Translations under genes and position numbers: made by a program
Notes under the pieces: generated by a model
The model's database searches: none
Told to the model about the DNA's origin: nothing
What the model saw: only the letters and a program-made list of their open reading frames with translations
Shown: in pieces, positions 9,301 to 15,513 of the stretch
Layout of the letters: each line of letters opens with the position of its first letter
Position numbering within the stretch: the stretch's first letter is position 1
NCBI GenBank assembly: GCA_045660245.1
Contig: JAZRDJ010000029.1
Coordinates: forward strand, 1 to 23,327
Direction of reading: 5' to 3'
Length of the DNA: 23,327 bases
From: RGIG3872 sp045660245
GTDB taxonomy: Bacteria; Bacillota; Clostridia; Christensenellales; UBA1242

Positions 9301-11879
9301 GTCGCATACTGCATGAAGTTTTCCGCTGTGAGCGATGTTATTGTTTGATTTTTGATCCTTGATCCATCAATATTGTCAGCAAAAGCCTCATCAACACTTT
9401 CTGCAAACTTGAGAGAATCCTTGATCACAAATCCAGTCTTCTTTGAATAAATAAACTTCACATCATTTGGATCTGAATTGCTGTATGAAAATCCATCATT
9501 ATAGACCGGTGTACCATTCGCCCCAGCAGGCTCACCATGAACATTCTCGCGGAGTGCTGATGCAGCGGAATCAAGACTGTCAACAACATAGACAATGTTT
9601 GCGTTGTCATATGTGATGACATATTCAAATCTGTCGTTGTCCATCAAAAAGTTGAGATCCACTTTGATATCGATGTGTTGGTATTCTGATGGACCTGAAT
9701 TCATCTTTTTGTACACTGAACAATTGATCCATCGACCTTGGGCTTGCAAAACCCAGAACAATTCACCAGCCTCTGCCTCATTTGCTGATGGCTTGATGTT
9801 CTCAAAAACAACCTCTTTGCCTTCTGCGTTCAAAATCCCACCATTAGTAGCAAGTGTTGAAAACTGAACTTGGTTTTGAAGTCCAGAACCACTGAACAAA
9901 TACAATTTCATACTTGTTGGGAGCGCTCTTGCAACCCTGCTCAGTAAATTGCTTGTATCAAGCGTTGCCTTTTGTTGCAATGCACCATCAACAATATTAT
10001 AGTTTTCTTTGCCAAGCATCGCATTGTATTCATTCAAGACATAATCACCATGAACAACATTTCCATCACCATCAACGTCCGTTTTGAGTGTAGCATACCA
10101 TGGGTCCACATCAAATTCGTAGTCATAACGAACAGAAAGCCCACCAAACACACTGCCAGAAGACGTTGTGTGAACATAATATGGTGATTCAAGACTAATT
10201 GCATTTTTGTCACCAGAAGTGTAACTTGAAGTAATTATGGTTGGATAACCATAGTTGTTGTCACCCGTTCCACCATTCAAAACACCACGAGCAACAATCA
10301 AGCCGTTGTATGATGGATTCAAATATGAAGATCTAAACACCGTTGTTGCTGCGCCTTTGTCCAAATCCACGCCGTGAACAATCGGAACCAACGCACCACC
10401 CACACGAACACACATGATATAGAGCGCACCAGCATCTTCGCTTGACGCGCTGAGATTTGCAGTATACCCAACTCTGCCCGTACTTGAGTAATCAACAAGA
10501 ACTCTGTTTATCGCACCATTTGGCCCTGCAGTAGAACCAATGAAGTTGTCGAGATAAACATCAGAACCATAATATGCCCAGTCAATTCTTGGATCTGAAA
10601 TATTTGCATAAGAAACTGACAAATTGTTCGAAGCCATGAAATCCACAACATCTGCCAAGACATAATACTCATCAACAATCGGAGCATAGTCATAAGTTAG
10701 GACACTATTTGTTCCGTTCACTGCAATGTTGTTATAAGATTTTACACCACCATCAAAGTATTTTCCCCAAGACTCAGAGTTCTTTGGATAAATTACATTT
10801 GAATATATTTTTCCACTCACGGCTTCAAAGTTTGCTCTTGTGCCAAGATCTGTCGCATCGTCAAACCTTTGACTTTCTTCAAAACGAGTTGCAAATTTCC
10901 ATGTGTTGTATGCCGCTTTGACCTGCCTGTCATCAGACCCCATTTTTTTGAGATTTCCGGCAGAAGCAGGAATTGTCACCACGTCACTTGCACCAAACCC
11001 GTCATCACTATCTCTGAAAAACGCTTCGTACACATCACGCTTCAACGCAACATTATCTCCAAAAAGCGCAATGTCTGAATCTTTTGCTGTGATTTTGTGC
11101 AAATACCATTCACCACCCACTTTGTACATCAATCCTTCAAATGGGTTGTCTGCGTCATAATCCCTAGTGTTGATCTTTTCCATGAATGTGTCAACCACAT
11201 ATACACCTGAGGCGAACCCCTTTGCCTCATTGCCAGCATATGCATAGTTCACTTTTGTTGACGCTGCATACCTGTCGCCCGTTATGGCATAAACCCTGTA
11301 TCTGTTCGCAGAATACGCCGACACAGAGAAAATTTGTGATCCAAGTGTCAAATCATTGTTGACATTGAGTGCATTCACAATACCTGTCAAAATCGCATTT
11401 GAAGCAAGAACACCCATCACAAGCAAAATTGGAATCAAAAATACTGTGAGGAGAGATTTGAGGGCAGTTCTCATGATTGGAACTTTTGAAGACGCTTTGG
11501 AATTCCCGTTTGCCGCAACGTCATATTCGCTTTTGATGATCGCAATGATTGAAAAAACAATGAGAAGAACGATCGCAACCACAATCATTGATCTGAAAGC
11601 CCTCTGAACTGCATCGCTGTAAATAAATTTGAAAATTATGTCCGAATTTGCAATGTCATCAAGAGTTGCACCCGGTTTTCCCCAAAAGTCAATACCCACG
11701 AGCCTTTCAACCAGAATCTGCATCAAATCAACAATGCAAAGAACAAACTTGAAAATGGCAAAAATGAGAGTGACCAAAATGTCACCGAGCCAAATCAAAG
11801 TATTCGAAAACCAGCCAACCACGCTGTCCCAAAATCCACCAGCAATTAACCTATGACCAAATTCAAAAACGTTAGACAT
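3315..11879 (-). CDS. Giant VirB6-like T4SS membrane protein with large extracellular insertion and charged C-terminal domain
   Basis: This is a single uninterrupted 2854-residue frame with a clear start (AAGGGG eight bases before the ATG). Three hydrophobic segments at about 26-50, 98-116 and 142-168 precede a region of about 1170 residues (170-1346) rich in Ser, Thr, Asn, Tyr and Asp with beta-like patterning. A calcium-loop-like DVDGDGNVVHGD lies at 601-612. Four more hydrophobic segments follow at about 1347-1371, 1377-1394, 1406-1430 and 1460-1480. A Pro/Gly/Ala-rich linker spans 1574-1655. About 1200 Lys/Glu/Ala-rich residues follow, mostly predicted helix or coiled coil, with a collagen-like Gly-X-Y run at 2042-2069. 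The Lys-rich loop at 117-141 suggests a cytoplasmic side, placing the big insertion outside. Ordinary VirB6 proteins are about 300 residues. Channel function is inferred from topology, the paralogue at 1-337, and position before virB4. The inserted and C-terminal regions are not recognised. Confidence 0.8.
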   Translation of the reverse strand: MSNVFEFGHRLIAGGFWDSVVGWFSNTLIWLGDILVTLIFAIFKFVLCIVDLMQILVERLVGIDFWGKPGATLDDIANSDIIFKFIYSDAVQRAFRSMIVVAIVLLIVFSIIAIIKSEYDVAANGNSKASSKVPIMRTALKSLLTVFLIPILLVMGVLASNAILTGIVNALNVNNDLTLGSQIFSVSAYSANRYRVYAITGDRYAASTKVNYAYAGNEAKGFASGVYVVDTFMEKINTRDYDADNPFEGLMYKVGGEWYLHKITAKDSDIALFGDNVALKRDVYEAFFRDSDDGFGASDVVTIPASAGNLKKMGSDDRQVKAAYNTWKFATRFEESQRFDDATDLGTRANFEAVSGKIYSNVIYPKNSESWGKYFDGGVKSYNNIAVNGTNSVLTYDYAPIVDEYYVLADVVDFMASNNLSVSYANISDPRIDWAYYGSDVYLDNFIGSTAGPNGAINRVLVDYSSTGRVGYTANLSASSEDAGALYIMCVRVGGALVPIVHGVDLDKGAATTVFRSSYLNPSYNGLIVARGVLNGGTGDNNYGYPTIITSSYTSGDKNAISLESPYYVHTTSSGSVFGGLSVRYDYEFDVDPWYATLKTDVDGDGNVVHGDYVLNEYNAMLGKENYNIVDGALQQKATLDTSNLLSRVARALPTSMKLYLFSGSGLQNQVQFSTLATNGGILNAEGKEVVFENIKPSANEAEAGELFWVLQAQGRWINCSVYKKMNSGPSEYQHIDIKVDLNFLMDNDRFEYVITYDNANIVYVVDSLDSAASALRENVHGEPAGANGTPVYNDGFSYSNSDPNDVKFIYSKKTGFVIKDSLKFAESVDEAFADNIDGSRIKNQTITSLTAENFMQYATVNPDDSYNNIVKADIKMVNLAPTFDNMVSAVFRNGVAVTKDVNFEVKGEAGDFYLVTLDLGANEKHSVKLKIDLYESNAKYIGAMRVDDVFRYGTSNGMQAVSFDPNWITTSDVIANVYDKALGTDGRLSNANTLVSYNVWTSAFRLDKIFGYANVIISDEFGEMRVVVFDQYGNAFPNTGISTDNKTVQMKVHSGFTEQVGVEIYESIAYNFSTYNAMTFIGPSPDGAAKKVYSYDPDTVNFYDSTNAFEFNGSNMVQKTLSEAERKTMAGLFQKFGAITATNYTLSVENVKIVSAECVDSSIKRDSTFYHKYEVVVEIFDGPKDSELSNLITKTTAFVEYEIGAVNREPEKFQTEVDVDLIRAIIAGDYTFVVGANTYDTLPDYDAGDVGALFLNGEFRKNISFVGNQVDSGFLGITLDFYLPGLLDLGDARFKIQTGTRNKPSEIVKHVFVDGRFEVSYTMTTDIAFIGATARPSFNTYYVPHKFNFIVFIFASIIIFNILFTSVWGLISRIYEIVVYFIVMPGVAAATVMDNGTMFGKWKKNLISKVFASYGVIIGLNLFFLLIPPLKEASKIFRDSDFAGINLDWIPGEYKAEFINQLIYLMFLLVAISMLKTLPGLISKLLDAGDVYSDGQAVRKNVKETTKEAMDGAKKYVSGQWAMDAGKKAANAASVMMNPFYNKETKHMRNFVPGSAIINEYLDRRRAKNEKNATDAPSDGTPSPETPNAPSGFDPGGADPTPLGAPENAATPAAETQVGQVFDPNGNPLGFDGQPLAGNGEEATNNAQEGAESSVLNFADYPEFVNEVMEVGKAGQDERLVEFDRLTEEINNIEKERDAAREAGKADIAENRDARLAELIAERHDLATNLGVVTEAGEISADLLADKKAKFVAYVNAFNNGQDNGEKVAEYDEKIEESRSSIQEKRKDLLAKKKAYRETNFTSQEERRSAAAEIENVQKEIIAEQEKLSTLTAERALLGRDKGRDDKTAAFDYLAYKSGTMSAEERGVKVDQIKDLEEELTDEYYANIKKLGLKNKRFEDMQIALANDTVQYGEGKNAKTANKYELFRDVSLSRELREKFVTGKGEYDYKGAKAFGKEHGLSDKDVVRLLENDTATVLENRFAKSTADQKEFEAFDLARRASNEYKSLLETTKAKEETLSELRTVVANDDKIKREFLASFGKDGAQGETGNTGSAGAQGETGDAGEDGTQTFNMKKIREELEAKGSLTGDEVKLLAMIDKAEKGKTKKFSKLSSEDQTEAIRRFNNKSDGTNLILDRNDERITKMFREEWNKTHADDQVFVPTDAGYEEKAIEIALKNTNKKSRADLSVKDINEAKDQMSYHLTSVMQNEQKAMDDFLEKLKGELAVENWNKNHKGAEIDDKTSAADRQILMRQAIQEFDDGQKDLRDTAAREMQTEVKNDDMIELYEQIQADSVVDNRTKREKSMDAHKADLEGAKQAKDIVSAELAAFKDGKHDDKTTADLVARLTQSEIDEMRAEYKAEAKASGGASWASLSTEERNMILRAKKEKALEAELKDISDKVRLKTAVVSYGAIDTAPVLAALKQVDDYTARLDGLTDSDNWSADKRKAHIDQMSSKDRKNYEKLLKHKFGSEAVENMKQNEAAFNKMLINQEKAVLKRGIDMTNGIINRDESKMPKKKAKLSDATTANFVGAEKGLIKKRNQELRESNSQRKKVRASIRKSEEAIAGQDIVDASTGAVVHKAGLNDAVKQKHASYKTAVETGDMKKIKKAEKELIAAYEAKRAEQDKRSQTIISKQTAELEKAVKAGNKEAEAEIKRKIEREKKAIESRAKVSENRSYLTSKASVLTGAKPSSAASATKKKTKSSGGDIENVSRSNQGAIDKQYKAEMEALIKKHMSSDEIAKALGRKQSGEVKNIRISPQEMRELSEVVKNKLSTQLQSLAARGGSSKTLEETQKAMIKKIKAEIKKMQDAEKRRADMMAKFGVKKDNKTGGSKKDDGEKKSSFKKADTQY
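5673..5756 (-). repeat. Collagen-like Gly-X-Y segment coded within the giant protein
   Basis: Residues 2042-2069 of the giant protein are nine consecutive Gly-X-Y triplets plus a terminal Gly (GKD GAQ GET GNT GSA GAQ GET GDA GED G). At DNA level, a 17-bp direct repeat CCAGTTTCACCTTGTGC occurs at 5692-5708 and 5728-5744, 36 bp apart, so the tract grew or is kept by duplication. It sits inside an otherwise helical, charged region. Confidence 0.85.
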
Positions 11880-12017
11880 AAAACTTTCCCCTTGTTTTAC
11901 AGTTTTTTGGATATCTCCATATCGTGCAGCGCGCGGGAGAACCGGTCCCCAACACCCACAAGATACATGAATTACAAAATCTCAAAATGAAGCATAAGTG
12001 CAAATTTAGTCTTCAAC

Positions 12018-12059
12018 TCAAAAGCCACTTTTATTTATCAAAATCTGCGCCAAAGACAT
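12018..12059 (-). CDS. Possible 13-residue leader peptide upstream of the giant gene
   Basis: About 27 bases after the predicted transcription start of the giant gene, AAAGG is followed seven bases later by ATG. The frame MSLAQILINKSGF then ends in TGA. The ribosome site and position are suitable for a leader peptide, but the frame is short and could be chance. It has no run of codons for one amino acid of the kind seen in classical attenuators. Confidence 0.22.
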   Translation of the reverse strand: MSLAQILINKSGF

Positions 12060-12092
12060 AATTCTACCTTTTTAGTGTTTAGTATATAATAT

Positions 12093-12121
12093 AATATAAC
12101 ATATACCAAATTTTTCAGCAA
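12093..12121 (-). promoter_or_regulatory. Candidate promoter of the giant virB6-like/virB4 operon
   Basis: On the minus strand, TTGCTG (12121-12116), a 17-base spacer and TATATT (12098-12093) form a sigma-A-like promoter with a TGn extended -10 (ATGTTATATT). The -35 box is overlapped by CAAATTTGTTTG (12130-12119), which is identical to the sequence at the same register in the first pilin promoter. The predicted start is near 12086, giving a leader of about 205 bases. Confidence 0.55.
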
Positions 12122-12218
12122 ACAAATTTGGGGTACGTTTCCATTATTTTTTGACTTTTTTGGAGGCCATTTCACCAGCCCCCCATTTTGCCTTAAACTG
12201 CAAGATGCAGACGTTTGA

Positions 12219-12241
12219 TTTTTGGTTATTTTAACCAAAAA
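12219..12241. repeat. Perfect 10-bp inverted repeat upstream of the giant operon promoter
   Basis: TTTTTGGTTA (12219-12228) and TAACCAAAAA (12232-12241) are separated by three bases. The dyad lies about 100 bp upstream of the giant operon -35 box. It may be an operator, or a weak AT-rich terminator backing up the one at 12384-12410. Confidence 0.4.
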
Positions 12242-12383
12242 TAACACAAAATCTTTTAAAAACTTAAAATGTAATTTTACATGAGAAAAACCGCAAAAAC
12301 TACATTTGTAAACATTTATCAAACCGCACCATTTTCACAAAAAATCCCACAAACAAAACTCAAAAATAAACAATTTTTTGCAC

Positions 12384-12410
12384 AAAAAAAGAGCAGTCAA
12401 ACGACTGCTC
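12384..12410 (-). terminator. Rho-independent terminator of the second pilin-like gene
   Basis: On the minus strand, GAGCAGTC, a four-base GTTT loop and GACTGCTC form a perfect 8-bp stem followed by TTTTTTT. It begins 27 bases after the pilin stop codon. It would limit read-through into the giant gene and fits a separately and strongly expressed pilin transcript. Confidence 0.9.
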
Positions 12411-12436
12411 TATCATCTCAAATTTCGCACTATTTA

Positions 12437-12763
12437 TTAAATATTTGTGCTAACGTCTTTCCAAATTGATTGGCCAACTGTTGGAAGAATTGCATAAATA
12501 ATTGCCATAATTACCGCTGCAACAATTACACCAATAACAACGTTAATGAGTCTTTGTTTTGCTTTGTCTCTTGCCTCAGTGTCTTCAGCCTTTGCAAAGT
12601 TTACACCAAGGATAATACCATAGATGAGACCAAAAACAAGTACAACAGAAATGAGGATAGGCATTACAGTGTTTACAATACCCATGAATTCTGCGTATGC
12701 GGCTTCAGCAAGGTTTGTTGATGTTACTGGATCAGCAGCAAGAAGATTAAAAAACTTATTCAT
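12437..12763 (-). CDS. Small pilin-like T4SS protein (VirB2/TrbC type), copy 2
   Basis: This 108-residue protein has a short N-terminal segment and two long hydrophobic helices (about 32-54 and 72-93). They are joined by a charged loop, NFAKAEDTEARDKAKQRLIN, a layout typical of VirB2/TrbC-like T4SS pilins. It is paralogous to the 99-residue protein just upstream: both share IY-IILGV--AKA, a basic AK--LIN motif, a Gly-containing second helix and IYAI near its end. No classical signal-peptide cleavage site is evident. The start has an excellent GGAGGGG ribosome site. The gene has its own near-consensus promoter and a strong terminator, so it can be expressed as a monocistronic, abundant message, as expected for a pilus subunit. 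Pilin identity is inferred from size, topology and neighbours. Confidence 0.72.
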   Translation of the reverse strand: MNKFFNLLAADPVTSTNLAEAAYAEFMGIVNTVMPILISVVLVFGLIYGIILGVNFAKAEDTEARDKAKQRLINVVIGVIVAAVIMAIIYAILPTVGQSIWKDVSTNI

Positions 12764-12812
12764 ATTTCCCCTCCGAATTAAATTTGAGAACTTTTCTCAT
12801 ATATTGATTGAA

Positions 12813-12841
12813 TTATAACATTAATTTTTGACTTTGACAAA
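12813..12841 (-). promoter_or_regulatory. Strong sigma-A-like promoter of the second pilin-like gene
   Basis: On the minus strand, TTGTCA (12841-12836), exactly 17 bases, then TATAAT (12818-12813), with a TGt extended -10 (ATGTTATAAT). This is the closest to consensus of the leftward promoters. The bases before the -35 read TTATTTTGT, resembling the CAAATTTGT found at the same place in the other two leftward T4SS promoters. Confidence 0.85.
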
Positions 12842-12885
12842 CAAAATAAACGTGTTTTTACATTTTTTTTATTTTTTTTGCAAGC

Positions 12886-13185
12886 CTAGCCATTTGCCCA
12901 CGCAACGAGTGGTCCACGAATCGCATACAAGATTGAAAGAAGAGTTGCAACAGCGACAAAACCAATGATTGCATTGATGAGTTGTTTTTTTGCTGCCTGC
13001 ACTTCATCATTTGATGGAGCCTTTGCGATCTTGACGCCCAAGATTATGGCATAAATAAATCCAAGCCCACACACAATGCCGATTGCATATGGTCCAATTT
13101 CCGTGATCGCTTGGTACAGTGGATCAACCGCTGCCTCCGCATCGCCGAGCAAACCTCTAAGGAATCCAAAAATTTTCATAAACAT
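12886..13185 (-). CDS. Small pilin-like T4SS protein (VirB2/TrbC type), copy 1
   Basis: This 99-residue protein has two hydrophobic helices (about 30-52 and 70-92) separated by a charged loop, KIAKAPSNDEVQAAKKQLIN. It starts with a short amphipathic N-terminus (MFMKIFGFLRGLL). It resembles the 108-residue protein encoded 122 bp downstream and the general VirB2/TrbC pilin pattern. The ATG at 13185 follows AGGTGA at close spacing. It is the first leftward gene from the region shared with virD4. No terminator with a T-tract is visible after it, so its transcript may run into the second pilin gene. Function as a pilus or surface subunit is inferred. The alternative is a small VirB3-like membrane subunit, less likely because virB4 seems to carry its own. 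Confidence 0.7.
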   Translation of the reverse strand: MFMKIFGFLRGLLGDAEAAVDPLYQAITEIGPYAIGIVCGLGFIYAIILGVKIAKAPSNDEVQAAKKQLINAIIGFVAVATLLSILYAIRGPLVAWANG

Positions 13186-13214
13186 TTCACCTGCTTTTTA
13201 TGATTAACAAACAC

Positions 13215-13244
13215 ATATTACCACACATTATTCCCAAAAACCAA
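13215..13244 (-). promoter_or_regulatory. Candidate promoter of the first pilin-like gene
   Basis: On the minus strand, TTGGTT (13244-13239), an 18-base spacer and TAATAT (13220-13215) lie about 30 bases before the pilin ATG. The -35 is preceded by CAAATTTGT in the same register as in the giant operon promoter. Confidence 0.5.
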
Positions 13245-13299
13245 ACAAATTTGCGGTGTTGCTCCGTTTTTTTTCAAGCAATGAAAGTCAAATTTGTTT
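13243..13299. repeat. Perfect 11-bp inverted repeat between divergent T4SS promoters
   Basis: AAACAAATTTG (13243-13253) and CAAATTTGTTT (13289-13299) are exact reverse complements, separated by 35 bp. The left arm overlaps the -35 box of the leftward pilin promoter and the right arm lies about 30 bp upstream of the virD4 -35 box. A third copy of the left arm is at 12120-12130 in the giant operon promoter. This is a good candidate binding site for a regulator of the divergent genes. Confidence 0.6.
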
Positions 13300-13329
13300 C
13301 AAATTCTTCAAACTCACCATCAAAATCGT

Positions 13330-13358
13330 TTGCCAGAGTAATTTGATAATGTTATAAT
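13330..13358 (+). promoter_or_regulatory. Sigma-A-like promoter of virD4
   Basis: TTGCCA (13330-13335), exactly 17 bases, then TATAAT (13353-13358), with TGt immediately before the -10. The predicted leader is about 34 bases and contains the AAGGGAG ribosome site at 13381-13387. Confidence 0.85.
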
Positions 13359-13398
13359 ATTTTTTGACTATATATATTCAAAGGGAGCATAATCCGTT

Positions 13399-15375
13399 AT
13401 GGCAGACAAAAAATCTTTATCCAGCAAATTGATGAGTTACTTGATATGGGGAATTATTGGATTTGGTGCGGCACTCATTGCTGGTGGCGCGGTTGACTCA
13501 TTAATGTCTCAAAAGGGCTTTTCAGTTAATGGAATTTTTGAATCAATTTCAAGTGGCAATGGTTTAATGTGGGGCGCAATAATTTTTGCAGCCATTGCCC
13601 TGCTCTTTTTCCTTCGCAAAAAACCAGAGAAAAAAGAAATGAAGGGAAAAGACAAACTCGAGAACGTTCGTTTTCAAACCCCAGCAGAAATGGACAAAAC
13701 TTTCAAACATTGCATGTGGTCAGAACTTCATGGTCAGAGCATCGTCGGTGTTCCATTCAATGTTGCAAGAAAAGGCAATGACCTCAAAATCCACTTTGCT
13801 CCAGCGTGCCACACCCTAGTTATCGGTGCGACTGGTACTGGTAAAACTGCCGCATTCATCGAACCAACAGTCCAAATCCTTTCTTCACTCAAAAACAAGC
13901 CATCAATGCTGATCACCGACACAAAAGGTGAAATTTATGCACGTCATAGTCAAAAACTCAAGAACGAGGGTTATGACGTTGTACTCCTTGACCTCACCAG
14001 ACCATACAATAGTATGCAGTGGAACCCATTAGAGCCAATCTTTGACGACTGGCAAAGACAACTCCACTTGGAAGAAAATATTTTGCGTCACACAAACGAT
14101 CCTGTGAGCAATTATCCAAAGTTCTACAAGGTTGGCGACATCAACAACTCAGAGTGGTATGAATTTGACAGCAAAGCATTTGCGACTCTGAAAGACGCCT
14201 TGACTGAGGTTGAAGTCCAACGAGCAATCATCAAAGACGATTGTTATGAAAACCTCAAAGACATCTGCCTTGCGGTCTGCCCAACCACAAACGAAAAAGA
14301 AAAGAGTTGGGAAGATGGTGCGAGAGATTACTTCAACGCAGTTTTGATTGCCATGCTTGAAGATAGTGAAAACGACGCACTCGGCATGACCAAAGACAAA
14401 TTCAATTTTTACAACGCATACAAGATCGCGCTCAACAAGGACGACGATTATGAAGTTGTGAAACAATACTTCAACGGCAGAAGCCAACTTTCAAAAACTC
14501 GCCAACTTGCATCAAACATCATACAAACTCAAGCAAAACAAACTCGTGACTCATTCATGTCAACCTTGAACACACACCTTTCAATGTTCTCAGACTCTGG
14601 TATTTGCTACTTGACCAGCAAAAACTCAATTCATTTTTCAGAGATGGACGAACGCCCAACCGCATTCTTCATCAAAATCCCAGACGAAAGACAAACAAGA
14701 TACACCTTGGCGAGCGTGTGCCTCACTCAAGCCTACAAAGCATTTGTAAAAAAAGCACGTGATAATGAATATGTAAATGATGACAAAACAGCACATTTGA
14801 AACGCCCAATGTTCTACATCATGGACGAGTTTGCGAACCTCCCAAAGATCGAAAAACTCGACACAATGATCACAGTGTCAAGATCAAGATGGGTTTATCT
14901 CAACATGGCGATCCAGTCATACTCACAACTTTCAAATGTTTATGGCAAGGAACAATCTGAAATCGTTCGTGGCCAATGCAAGGCAACCATTTTCATGGGT
15001 ACAGAAGACCTTGCAACACGCAAAGAATTTTCTGAAACTCTCGGAAACTACACCATCGAAGTTCAGTCAAAATCAAAAGGCGACAAGCCAAAAGAAGGTG
15101 GCGGAACTGGTGAATCGATTTCAACTCAATTCCAACAACGCCCTCTCGTGTTTGCATCTGACCTTGACAAAATTGAACTTGGACATAACTACTCAAAGAT
15201 CTTCCAATACAATCCAATCAAGGGCTATATCAAACCATATTTCGAATGTAAGGATATCTATCATCTCGGCATGATTCCAGAAGAATATATTCCTGGCAGA
15301 AGACTCAACGAACAAGAAATCTTCTACGATATCAGAAAGAGAAACAACATTGTTCTCTCTTCATACGACGATTAA
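13399..15375 (+). CDS. virD4: VirD4/TraG-family T4SS coupling ATPase
   Basis: This 658-residue coupling protein would select substrates and hand them to the T4SS channel. Two N-terminal membrane segments (about 12-35 and 55-72) anchor a cytoplasmic ATPase. Visible motifs are Walker A GATGTGKT at 143-150, the family-typical LITDTKGEIY at 171-180, Walker B FYIMDEFAN at 472-480 followed by LPKIEKLD, and ATIFMGTED at 529-537. The RPLVFASDLDKI segment lies at 581-592. The length is normal for the family. It has its own promoter, AAGGGAG ribosome site and terminator. It is transcribed away from the pilin, virB6-like and virB4 genes, so it is probably co-regulated through the shared 213-bp region rather than co-transcribed. 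No relaxase is adjacent, so the substrate (DNA or protein) is not shown by the sequence. Confidence 0.94.
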   Translation: MADKKSLSSKLMSYLIWGIIGFGAALIAGGAVDSLMSQKGFSVNGIFESISSGNGLMWGAIIFAAIALLFFLRKKPEKKEMKGKDKLENVRFQTPAEMDKTFKHCMWSELHGQSIVGVPFNVARKGNDLKIHFAPACHTLVIGATGTGKTAAFIEPTVQILSSLKNKPSMLITDTKGEIYARHSQKLKNEGYDVVLLDLTRPYNSMQWNPLEPIFDDWQRQLHLEENILRHTNDPVSNYPKFYKVGDINNSEWYEFDSKAFATLKDALTEVEVQRAIIKDDCYENLKDICLAVCPTTNEKEKSWEDGARDYFNAVLIAMLEDSENDALGMTKDKFNFYNAYKIALNKDDDYEVVKQYFNGRSQLSKTRQLASNIIQTQAKQTRDSFMSTLNTHLSMFSDSGICYLTSKNSIHFSEMDERPTAFFIKIPDERQTRYTLASVCLTQAYKAFVKKARDNEYVNDDKTAHLKRPMFYIMDEFANLPKIEKLDTMITVSRSRWVYLNMAIQSYSQLSNVYGKEQSEIVRGQCKATIFMGTEDLATRKEFSETLGNYTIEVQSKSKGDKPKEGGGTGESISTQFQQRPLVFASDLDKIELGHNYSKIFQYNPIKGYIKPYFECKDIYHLGMIPEEYIPGRRLNEQEIFYDIRKRNNIVLSSYDD

Positions 15376-15392
15376 TAAAAAACAAAATCCAC

Positions 15393-15438
15393 AAAACGCG
15401 CTCTGCTCTTCAATGCATGAAACTGGGCGTGTTTTTTT
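15393..15438 (+). terminator. Rho-independent terminator after virD4
   Basis: AAAACGCGCTC (15393-15403) pairs with GGGCGTGTTTT (15425-15435) as an 11-bp stem with two G-U wobbles, followed by further T residues (run 15432-15438). The 21-nt loop itself contains a small TTCA/TGAA stem. Confidence 0.72.
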
Positions 15439-15513
15439 GTTCCAAAAAATTGTACTCAAATTTATACATATGAATATTTTTTATATTATTTTATAATAAT
15501 CATATAAAATTGT

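Larger units (their letters stand above)
11880..12436. other. 557-bp AT-rich intergenic region: terminator, inverted repeat, promoter and long leader
   Basis: No convincing protein gene is present here. From right to left it holds the terminator of the second pilin gene (12384-12410), a 10-bp inverted repeat (12219-12241), and a candidate leftward promoter (12093-12121). The promoter is followed by about 200 bases of transcribed leader before the giant gene. The leader contains a possible 13-codon peptide (12018-12059) and a short GC-rich patch around 11927-11950, unusual for the surrounding AT-rich DNA. A 94-codon open frame at 12322-12038 has no good ribosome site and poor composition and was not accepted. 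Confidence 0.6.

Noticed and set aside
12038..12322. 94-codon minus-strand frame (starts MINVYKCSFCGFSH) in the gap before the giant gene
   Set aside because: No good ribosome site, AT-rich random composition, and it covers the inverted repeat and the predicted promoter.
13186..13398. Possible small gene or RNA in the divergent promoter region
   Set aside because: Only promoters and the inverted repeat could be supported; no frame or stable RNA structure was evident.
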